Assembly (NCBI GenBank): GCA_013397455.1
Contig: VYZB01000120.1
Span: forward strand, 1,727,680 to 1,791,679
Direction: 5' to 3'
Length of the DNA: 64,000 nt
Source: Crotophaga sulcirostris
Taxonomy: Eukaryota > Chordata > Aves > Cuculiformes > Crotophagidae
Shown: one piece after another, positions 39,301 to 51,300 of the stretch
Layout: each line of letters opens with the position of its first letter
Numbering within the stretch: the stretch's first letter is position 1
Notes under the pieces: generated by a model
The model's input: the letters and a program-made list of their open reading frames with translations, nothing else
The model's database searches: none
What the model was told of the DNA's origin: nothing
Made by a program: the position numbers and the translations under genes

Positions 39301-42300
39301 TAATAGTATGAAAACTGAAATTACATTATTACATTAGTTTTGAAAAAGTATATTTAGATTATACAAGACTGAAGGATCAACTAAGCATATAGCAATCGTA
39401 TGGTACTTTTCAGTCAGAAACCGAGAATGTGCTGCAGTTGTTCATTGGAAAAAAAAAGGTGCATCTGATATTTTGAAATACTCTGTATGATATTTACACA
39501 TTTTTTACTTTACATTGTCCATAACTTGGTGTATATAGAAGCTTTAAGTTCAGTTGAAAGCTTGGAGAAATGCTTGGGGTTTTGTTTGCCTTACGTTAAA
39601 TCTGTACTTCTATAGTTTCATTTTTCTTACAACAGGGTGTGTTACATGATCATATAAACGCAATGGATTTTCTTATGGATCAGCACAATGTAGTTTCCCG
39701 TATGAACCCCACTATCCTTGGAGCAGAACGAAGATACGTACATTTCAGATCCACAAATGGTAACTACTTTTCTTGGATTGGCTGTTGTTATGGTTTGTCT
39801 TTTTTAAGTCTAACATGTTGAATTTTGCATTTTGCAGTTCCATTTGATGTGGAAGACTTCTCTACTTTCTCCTTTTTGGACGCACAAGATAAAAGTGCTG
39901 TAATTTCGGACAGTATGAAGTATTTAACAAAAAAGGGTATATTAATTTTGTATATGGGCTATATATATACATGTGGGTATTAAAAATTGTTGAAATTTCC
40001 CAGTAAAATACTCCCAAGTAAGTATCCCAAGAATCCCATGTAAATAAATGTATTAACCTATATCCCATTATCTTCCTTCAGAAGCCAGATCATATTCTAC
40101 TGTTGTAAACATAATAACAGGACAGTTGTTCTAGATTTTGTAGCTTTAAAATGGGATGGATGTCCTGGCTAGTTGCTTTTTGTTTTACAGATGTGAAGTT
40201 AAACTTTCGAAGACTTCTGCACCTTCAAAAACAGACTCAGTTTTCATAGTAATATGGTTTTACTTAAGGATATTTAAGACAGTATATTCAGTTTTCAAGT
40301 GACTCTTAGTTGGAGAATTATCAAGTGAAGAATGTCTTTTTAATATACATATCAGAATTAGGCATTTCTACAATTTAAGGAATAACTGATTTTATTTTTT
40401 CTTTATTAGCATTCAATGTCTGTATTTTTCCTCTATTTATGTTATTTAATTTTGATATCTGAAGCTTTGTCTTTCTGTAGAAAATAAAAAAAACTATTCT
40501 GATGGATTATCACTCATTGATAATGCTTTATCTTGCTAAAACTCACACTTTTTTGTACATTTAAAATATTTTTGATGCATATTCAACTACTTTCCTTTGG
40601 AGTTAGAAATTATAATTGCAACAATGGGGCCATAATACTGCAAGGAATTTTGCAATGGTCTGTACCGTGTTAACTTTTAGGAGTAGACAGTGAACAACTG
40701 CTCATTTACATCATCCATCAAGGGACAGAATAATCCCCTTAAAGTGCTGTTCTTTTAGTGATTATTAGGCAGTTTTAACATAGTTTTACTTATTCCTTTA
40801 TCAGAATTATTACATATTTTTAGAATAAAATTATTTGACTCTATTTGATTCTCTGTCCACAACCACAGGGATTTCACAGCTAGCTGTCAGACGATGACTG
40901 GCTTTCAATCTGTAGGCTCATTGCTAAGATTCAGATCTCTTGTGTAAAACCCATAACCTTTAAGCCAGAATCTACATTTCAAATCTATGTCCCTAATGTG
41001 TTTCTCTAGACCCCAACAATGCTTAATCATAACTTCTTCCTAGAATCTCACCAAAACCTTGTAAAATTTCTGTCTGTATGTAGTACCTTTTAGGGGACAT
41101 ATGATAGACCTGGTTGGACTGATATTCTTCTACAGATAAATTTGCAGAATTTTTCCTGTACTGTTGTCCTTCTATGAAGAGTAAAGAACTAGGATGTAAT
41201 AGACCAGGAAAAAGGGAAATTTTCTAAGTATACACCTATACTATAGTTTACTTACTCTGGGCAGTATTTGGCATATTCCCATTTGTATCCAGAAATGGTG
41301 AATTTTACCCTGGTTTTGGTTGAAGGGCTCTTCTCTACTGCTGGGGAAAGTGAATGACCTAACTCATGCATTCTTGTAACTACATAATTCTTTTCATGTC
41401 TCACTACATGATCAACCTCCATCAAATATTTACAGGAAACCTCTGGTAAAGAAAGTCTTGTTAATTGGAGCTAGGTTATTATTTAGGGCCGTCACATTTC
41501 ACTGGTACAGCAACTGATCAGCTACTTATTAACATGGCTCATATTAATATGATGAAGTATCCCATAATAATTTTGTTTCAGTTCAGAGGGCAAAAGATGC
41601 TAATGTGGCAGAGATTAGTCTTATGGTTGAAGTTAGCAGTCAAACATACACATAAGCTTCAAAATCTCAAACAGAATTAATTCATTATTCATTACTCATG
41701 AGAAGATTCTCCAGAATGAAAGCAGGATTATCTTTCATCTTCAGGTGAAGATGCATTATATGCTGTTACCATCTGGATTATTGCTGATTTCGATAAACCA
41801 GCTGGGCGAAGACTGCTTGCTAAGGCCCTGAAACACCTGGTGAGTTTCTAGCATTTTTTATTATAGTAATTATTATGAATATGTTCTTAACAACACTGTG
41901 CACATTCAAAAGTTATGCTCTTTAATAAAGGTGTAACAGTATGATTTTGTGGGTCAGGTGCAGGTTTATCAGAGTGTGTTTTCATTTTGCTTTACTATCC
42001 TGCAGCACTGGCATCTTAGCCGTGTAAATGATCTGGTTCTTGGACTCCTGATGCAGGAGATAAACTGTGATACTGTGTGTTAAAAGGGTGAACAACTTCT
42101 CAATTGAAGACTTTCTCTTGGGAGGTAACCTAGCATGTTACATGGCTCAGGGAAGTTAGGATAATGTCTGTTCATGTGAAGCTACATGTAGTGTTCTTCA
42201 GTACTGTATGGCATAACTGGGGCCACAAAGTGACCATTTTTCCACGTGCTGTTTGTATGCTTCTGAGACAGATTGCATCATTTTTTGTATTTTAATATGC

Positions 42301-45300
42301 TAGGATGATCATCTACATTTATGAGTCTGGTTATTTTTTACTGCTTCATGTTAATAATAAAATTTAAAGTATGCAAGTAAATGTCATGTGAATGTAAATG
42401 ACAAAACCCCTCAGTTCTGAGGTGTTTAGAAGAATAACTAGACTGAAATCAGGAAAATGTAGATTTAATAATCAGGAGTGAAAGAGGAACCATCCTAAGG
42501 GCATTATGGTACCAAATATGTCCTAAAAAGAGGCTTAAAAAACTGCAAGGAGAGATAAGCAGTACAAGTTCTTGTTACAGAGGAAATGTTTCATTTATCT
42601 GACTGCTAGATCTGTGACCCAAGATTGACAGATGTATTCCCTTCAGTGAGGAAAATATGCCATAGTCCCCAGCTCTAGGAAGTGAGAACTGTCTGGCAAA
42701 GTCCCAGTGTTATAGTGAGGAAAATCTGGGTAAAGCATTAGAAAAAGTTGTACTGAACAAAGTTATATCTTCTGTGAAATACCAGTTTAATTGATTATCT
42801 TCATTCTAATTCGTAGATTAGATTTAGTTAAACCATATTCCCAGTTGTACTGCTTGGTCTAATAATTTCCAAGTTCCACGGCAAACAAAACCATAGAAGT
42901 CTTATTGATTTCTATAGTGATCCTCTACTCCTTTCTAGTCGCTTTTGTCTGTTGGGTCGCGGTCCAGTAGAAATTCTGATAGGTACAGGACTGGAACAGA
43001 TACGTCTTGTGTGTGACTTGCCATCAACCTTTGAAAGAAATTGTGTAAGAATCTGAGAGGGGAAGTGACTAGAGGGAACTCAGTTTTAACTATTCCAGCT
43101 AATATATAGTATTTTGAAAACTACTGCTGTATTTTAATTTCATTTGAAAAGAATAGAGATGTCTTAGCTGGAAGAGACCTCTGGAGGACATCTAGTTCAG
43201 CGTCCCACTGGAAGTGAGATTATTGCCATCATTAGATCAGATCAGATTTATGTTTGTCTGAAGGAGTCCTGAACAGCTCCAAGGAGGCAACTCTGTCCCC
43301 TCCCTTTACAGTTTGCACTGGTGTGGCACTGTCTTCCTAGTATAATCTTTCCTGCCAGGTCAGTAACCCCTTGTTATACTTTTTGCTGCTACCGAGAAAA
43401 GTTTGGCCCTGTCATGTTTTTCACTGCCCCTTCAGTAGTTGTTGGTTGCTTTTAGGTTTCTCCATAGCGTCCACTTTGCCAGATGGAGCAAGCCCAGCTT
43501 TTTTAATGCCTCCTCTTAGGCTTCTGGTAGCCCTTTGCTGAAGCCTCTCCAGCACCTCAACATCCTTAGTGTACTGGGGGGAACCAAAACCATGCACAGC
43601 AGTGCAAATACAGTCTCACAAGTACTGAACAGAGGACAATTAAGCGCTTCACTTGATCAACTTGCCATGTGTCTCCTAATGTAGCCTACTATGCCACCTG
43701 TCTTCTTTCCAGCAAGAACATGCTTCTCAGGAACAGCTTAAACACTTTTTCAAATAAGTATTTCAAAAAAACTTTTCTCAATGGCTGCAATTTAAAGTTT
43801 GATGTTTAAATATGGTGAATACCAATGATTTCATTCCTTATTTTTGTATTATTCACTACAATAGAGTCCATTTACCTTTTCTTCAGTTAGTGATGCTATT
43901 TGATCCTACCTTAGAATCATTGCTGTCTCTAGTAAAATTTAAGTGGCATCGCTGATATTAGCAAGTGAAAGATTTTCCTTCTGATCAAGATTAAAGTGAT
44001 AAGTGGATAAATTTTCTTGTATTTATTTTATGTTTAGTTTGATGAAAAACATCTACAAAACCAGTTCTGAAATCTGTAAATGAACACTTTTGTATGTCCT
44101 TTGTGAAAATACCCCCTTCTTCAGAATGGTCAAAGACAGTTGTTCTATTAAAAAAATCTTTTTAAAATGTGTGTTACAGAATAGGTAAGTCCTTACTAAT
44201 AACATTTTTACTCCCATTTGAAGTTCTGAATTAGGCATTGATGTGTGTTTTCTAAAGGCAAATAGCATTTCACAGAGTTGTAATAGATATGAATACATTA
44301 GGTAACAGCAGATGCAACTGTAAAATTGCGTATTATTTTGTATTATTCTTTGCAGAAAAAAAGCAGTCATGCACGAGTTGGGATTTTGAACAATCCTTCA
44401 TCAAAAATAAAGGAAGATAACACAGCCATTGCAAGAGCAATTTTGGCTGCTTTTCTAACTCAAGACAACAGCAACATAAAACGTTTCCTAGGTAAACTCA
44501 GTAAGGAAGAGACGGTGAAATCCCTTGCTGCTGGAACTAAAATCACTAAATTGCTCATCCCGGTGAGTGCAAACTAAAGTAGACTACATTCTTTTTCATT
44601 TTACATATATTTTATTGTAAGGAGATGTAGAGCGTAACGATGTTTGGCCAAATACTGTGAAGCTTGTAACACTTACAAAGTTTCTGCTCAAGCAAATTTG
44701 GATTTTTGACAACTTTTGTGTGATGGAAGAATAGAGAATTTCTTTCAAGGAAGAAAATATGAGTGTACTGAAAAATACAGACTACAGATACTGGATTATT
44801 GAAACCCAAATAGTTTAATAATTTATTCTTTTAATAGTACTATATTAATTAAAATTACAGTATTAATCTTTGTCAAGAATTAAGTCCTCAGAAGTAACTG
44901 TCTTTACCTTATTACCGAGCTTGTGAGTATTAAGAGTTACAGACTGAAGTGGTTAAGGTTAACAAGCCTTGTATACTTCTGGCCAACATTTTCTGTTGTG
45001 TTTCTATGAAAATTAATTGATTTAAAATACAAATGTTGCCTATTTCAAAGTTTACACATAGAGTGGAGGTGAGTTATCAAATAACAGCTGTGAACTACAG
45101 GTTTTGGTTCAGAAGGAGCTGCCAATTGTATTTTGAAATATTATGGGAATATTTAAATTTTATATATAAATAAATGTGGTATATATTTTAAATATAATAG
45201 ATTTGGAAGACTAAGAGAACTATCTGACACCATATTGGAAAATTAATTAACTGTTTTGGATTGTGCTGTTATTTCATTGTCTATAAAAAGACAAAGGTAG

Positions 45301-48300
45301 CTAATTAAACAATGTATGCGTGTTACTAAGCTATTTTATTATATTAATTGTTTCTGAATGAATCTGTTTGCTTGGTCTGTATATTTCTAATAAAGAAATG
45401 CATGTCAGTATGGTTTAATATAGCAGGGTGATATGAGGCACAGGGCCATTGTGTGAATGGCAAATTTGACCATTTTTTTCCCACTTTGAACACTGATTTG
45501 GTATGCGTCTTACTGGATGATGTTCACTTCTTCAGACCATGTTAAAGCTGTGTCCAAAGATCAAGTTAAAATAACTGTTAGATTTTTAGAGTAGTATGGA
45601 TTTTTTATACCTTTTTCCTGAAGGTGAGGATACAGTTCAGTTGATAATAGAGTGTGGTTTTCTTCATGCAACTGTGTGCATGTCTTAAACAGTGTTCAGC
45701 TTCCAGCTCACCTTTGCTCTCATGGTTATTCACAGTTGCTCAAAGGTAAAAATTGCACACTAGCTCATTTTGGAGATCGTGGCTCCACACCGATAGTCAT
45801 GTGCTTACATTTAAGCTAAGATTGTTCTAGAATCATAGCAGCATAGAATAATTCGGGTCAGAAGGGACCTTAAAGCCCATCCAGTTCCAACCCCCCTGCC
45901 ATGGGCAAGGACACCTCCCACCAACCCAGGCTGCTCAAGGCCCCATCCAACCTGGCTGTGAACATCTCCAGAGAGGGGGCATCCACAGCTTCCCTGGGCA
46001 ACCTGTGCCAGTGTTTCACCACTGTTGCTTTATTCTGATTTCTGATGGCTGCATAACTTGGAAGAAAATTTTTGCTTACCTCAGCTATTATACAGTTTTA
46101 CGGAATCATTCCATCATCTCATAATCTGCCTTTGCTTTAGGGAATGGATGACAATACTTTTGAGAAGAAGTACAACACTTTAGGCCTGGATGTAATAAAA
46201 ACCCACCAGATGTTCTGCCAAGAGGTTCTTAAGCTGCTTCCTGGGCAAATGGCTGTTATGAGCAATGGCAGGGTAAGAAAAAAATCAATTAATCTCTGGT
46301 TTTTTGTAAGTATGTTTTACTTCCTGGAACTTCAATTTCAAGCTTAAAAAAAGGAATTATATTGATTTCCCACTTATTTATCCTGTTGGTAGAGTGGTGT
46401 GAATGTTTACCTTGTCTTTTATTTTGTTTCCGACCAATTTGTTTATTAGACCATTTTACTGAAACCACTATGTACTTGTGTCATTCTTACAGATATTTAA
46501 GAGAGTCTGATTAAATGATAGACAAAATTCTCTAAATATGTTCATGCTTCCTGTATTATTAATGATATTTAAGAATAAATTCTGATCTTGAAATTGCCTA
46601 CATTTTATGTGTCTGGTATAGTATGAACTACTGCATATATAATAAAGAAAAAGCTGCATTGACTATGGCAGTATTTCAAGCTCTTCTGTTTTAGGAAAAA
46701 GACTCAAATTGTTCATAAATATTAAGTTGTTCTATAGTCTTAACTCTTAAAAATCAACTAAGAGTATAGTAGTTTTGCTGTTTCAGTTTCTTGTATGTAT
46801 ATTCTGAAACCAATAGCCTTTATTACAGTGTGACTATAGATGAACCGTGATTAAAAAATACAGAGTTGGGTTCAATATTTAGTATTTGTTAATGACAGTC
46901 AGTACCTTACATTGCAAATGCAATTTACTGGATCTTTGAGTTAAGTCTTTTCTATTTATTGCCATTAAAAAGAAATTGTGATACTACATTGACATGTAAT
47001 TACCAGAAGCTGTCTTTAAATTGTGTTCTTAGTTACTCTTGTGCATCCTGAACAGCTTCTGAGGTACAACTGAAATTCCACTTACAAACCCACAGAAAGC
47101 ATTTTTTGTTTATGAAGAACAAAAGAATGTTGTGTTAACAAAACCCCCTGTAACTAAACATGCAATTTTATTGTAGAAGTGATTATTATTGTTTTCCATG
47201 CCTAAAAGAAAAGCTCAATTAATACCAATTTATTAAGCTTTAAGGAAATGCTTTTCTTATAAATTCTTGGATAAATTTTATAATTCTCATCTACCTGAAA
47301 GTGTGTTTTCACTTTAAGAGATGACTTTAAAAAAACATGGGCAATCCATCTCTATCCTTGCTATTTCAGCACTGAAACTTTGTTTTTATGAGCAAATAAT
47401 TGTTTTTCTAATTATGCCTCCTGCAAAAGTAGCCTGGTATTTTGTAATGACACTATGATTTTCTCTAGCTTATGCATCATTAATACACGTAAAAAATTCA
47501 GAAGTGGAAGTTAGATGATGTCTCATTTCTAGGAAGCAGTTGGATTTTGAGACGCGTGCATGCAGCACCAAACTTACATCAGGACTTTCTACATCCTCAG
47601 AGATATGTAGGGTCTTGAAGTTGACTTGGGTCAGTTTAGCCTGGTAAACTATGAATAGGAAAGCCAAACAATATCCTCAAAGCTATTTTCTGGGACTTCG
47701 AGGCACTTTCTTTTCCTTCAGACACCAGAAAAAAAGAAGTAGTTCTGTTTCTTGTCTCTGTGTATCCTGCATTTCTTATCCTTTCTATTCATTCTGCTTC
47801 ATCTGAGAAGCTTTGAGAAGTTAAGTTTGTTATTGTTTGAATTAAACAACTAAAGAGTGCAGTAGGAAGATAGTAATTTGAATTTCAGTTTAAAATAATG
47901 TACCTAACAGAGCCTGTTGTTAAACTTAGAATTGTTATTTCTAAGTAGTGTCCGCCTTTAGGTAGGTATATATAATCAAAAATATAATGGATATTTCCAT
48001 TATAACTGCTCTTTTGACTGATAATTAACTGTAATTACATAACTATAAAAAACTAATCCTGTATAGTCTGTATACCATTTAGGACTATTTAATTATATAA
48101 TATTGGTGTATATAGGGCTAGGGGTTACATATTGAATATTGTGCATTCCTTTAAAATATTAGTATATTTTTGCTTACAGAAGAAACGTTATTGGGACACT
48201 CTAGGCTTTTAGTAACATTTCTTTCTTTGTCTAAGGTACTGGGTCCTTTAGAAGAAAATGAATTCGATACCGAAGACTTTAGTTTGTTGGAAAAAATAAC

Positions 48301-51300
48301 ATACAGTACTTCAGCGGAGAAGATTAAAGCCATTGTCAAAGAGATGGCAAACAATACTAAAAGGTAAAATTCTTTTGCATTTTGAGGCTTTATGATATAT
48401 TGCTTTGTTTATTGCATGTAACTAATAATCCTTTCGCGTGGTGTCCGGATTTGAACAGAAGTAGAGTTGATTTTCTTCCTAGTAACTGACATACTGCTGT
48501 CTTATGGGTTTAGTGTAAGAATGTTGATAACACTTTGATGTTTTAGTTGCTATGTAGACTTACACTAAGGCAAGGACTTTTCAGCTTCTTGTGCCCTACC
48601 AGTGAGAAGTGCATGGGAAGCTGGGAGGGGTCACAATCAGAACCCAAACTGGCCAGAGGGCTATTCCATAGCATATGATGTCATGCTCACCATATAAACT
48701 GGGGAGAGTTGGCTAGGGGGTGGCAGTTGCTGCTTGGGAACAGGCTGGGCATAGGCTGGCAGGTGGTGAGCAGTTGTTTTTCATTTACATCACTTGTTTT
48801 GGGGGGTCTTTATTTCTCTCTGTTGTGTTTTCCTTTTCATTATTAATATTACTGAGAAAATAGCAAAATTATTATTTTATTGTTATCATATCATTATTTG
48901 CTTATTTGTTTTTTAGTTCAATCATTAAACTGTTCTTATCTCAACCCATGAGATTTTCTCACTTCTACCCTTCTGATTCTCTCCCCCATCCCACCAGGCA
49001 GGGGTGAGCGAGCTGCTGTGTGGGATTAGTTGCCAAATGAGGTTAAACTACATCGTGTGGGAAATATGAACAAAGGGTCAAATATACAGTTATAGTCATA
49101 GTACTCTTGATACTATACTCATAAATATGCGCTCTACATGCTCATAGTCAAAGTGCTTGTTTGTGTGCTGTATATTTGCTCTCCTCTTACTTAGCATCTG
49201 AGTATTTCTACCTAGATGGGTTTAATTGTCCCTCGTTTCCTTTTTACCATGACAGACTTTGTATACTTACCTACTCAAACACTTGCCGTGTTTTCTAGAA
49301 GAAATGGCACATCTGCTGAATTTTGTATTACCTTTATGCTTGGCTACTTGTGCTTTTTAACATAGTTTTCCACTATATATATAAACTGCATATGTTATGT
49401 TTCAACTGCACGTGTCATGCTTGCTCACAACCTCTTTGGGACTGCAATGTTACAGCACAGAACAGAAAAAAAAGCACCTCATGTTATTCAAGAGACATGC
49501 ACTCATTTACATGCACCCTTTTATCTTGGATCATCTGTGTGATGAGGCTAAGGCATAACAGATTCCTGCTTAGCAAGGAGTCATGTCCTTTCCAACTTGC
49601 CTCATAACGTGCAGCTTTGCTAAGTTACTCCAAATACTTTATCTACTTCTGCTGTACTTAGAACCAAGAGACAAGTACAGCTAACTAAATTTTTATGAGT
49701 TTTTGTTTACTTAAGAGTGATTATAAAGAATAAGTGTGATAAAATCCAGTGCATCTTAAAACCACAATAATATCCGAGTATTGATATTGGAAGTAAGAAA
49801 GTAAAACTTGTGAGGAAAGGAGCCTCTAGAGGCATGCACAGGTGTGGTGCTCTGACACCCTGCTAGATAACATTCACATATCTTTTAGCTGAAGAAGCAT
49901 AAAGATGAGTTATAGCCAGCTTTTAATCTAAGGAACCAGTTTGTGTACAAAAAAAGAGAGCAAAATTATGTTATTTTTAAAATATCTGTTACCTTTCTTG
50001 TGTCTGAGTATCATAGAATGGTTTGGTTTGGAAGGGACCTTAAAGGCCATCCAGTTTCAACGCCCCTGCCGTGGGCAGGGACACCTCCCACCAGCCCAGG
50101 CTGCTCAAGGCCCCATCCAACCTGGCCTTGGACACCTCCAGGGAGGGGGCACCCTCATCTTCCCTGGGCAACCTGTGCCAGTGCATCACCGCCCTCAGCG
50201 TGAAGAATTTCTTCCTCATGTCTAATCTAAATCTTCCCCCTTCCATTTTAAAGCCATTACCCTGCAGTATTGTTTCTGTTACCTGGAAGGACTGCCACAA
50301 CTGAGAGAATGACTACCAGAAAAACAAAACCAAGAAGAGGTAGAGCTGTCAAGGAGATAAGCAGTGAGAGGCAAAATATGCTAAATCAAATGTTCAGATT
50401 TATTGATGCTGAAATGTAACTGCTAAGGTTTCTAAGGAATTTCTAGTAAGAATTACACAAAAATTAAAAGATACGGCCAAGTAAACTTGAAGGTCTTTTC
50501 ATTTATGTCTGTTTTGAGATGTTGTCAGAGAGAAAAAGATTGCAAAAAAGTAATGAAGAGCTGTAAGTATCAGCAGGTTGTTCCATGCAAACTGTGAGGC
50601 TGAATGGTAATTTTGCGAATTCTGCATTGCTTAACTTTAAGAAGCACATGGTTCACAAGCTCTTAGGCACTAGTGGTTCTTAGACATTGTCATGCTAAAG
50701 GTTTTACTCAAAGCTACAAATCTTGTGGTGATAATTCAGTATGTGGGCTTTAAAATACCCCTTATGTCGACAGATACACAATCAAATGTGCATGTTTTAC
50801 TCCTTTTCTAATGACAAAAAAAATCTGTTTGCCTTATTTAATACAGTGGCAGTGATTTGATTATGAAAATAGATGCCCTACTGTCGTCCTTGCCTAAAAC
50901 AGAAATAAGACAAGATATTGAATTCCTCAAAGAACAGCACAGGTAAGTTCTGTCTACCATAACAAGGCACCTGCAGTATTTTCATATTAAAATCAGACTG
51001 TATATAAGGTATTCTGAATTACTGAATGTTTCAGTAAGTATTCCAGTTTGAGAAGTTACTTGTATGGTTGTATGAACAGCCTGTTCACCTGTCCTAGTGT
51101 AACACATCTTCACTTCCTTATTAATAAATTGCTTAGTAATACCTGATTATTTTCCAACCTTATACTTAACTGAAAAAAAGAGTGAATACAATTGGTGTAA
51201 ATAGAAGTGATGTTCTGGAGTTAGAAAACTTGGAGTCCATACATTTTAGTAAATGTTAGAAGTAATTTCTCAGATCAGTGCTTAAAGAAGCCCCCACTAA

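Larger units (their letters stand above)
48364..50846 (+). other. UGGT2 intron 21
   Basis: 2.5 kb with a probable solo retroviral LTR at about 48562-49052 and a reverse CR1 end at 50010-50262. Confidence 0.7.

Noticed and set aside
48170..48235. Extension of exon 21 upstream of its acceptor
   Set aside because: The frame is open, but the residues do not match the family. The acceptor at 48235 gives the expected join NGR|VLGPL.
49941..50304. Three overlapping open frames near 50.1 kb
   Set aside because: All are antisense to the CR1 copy at 50010-50262.
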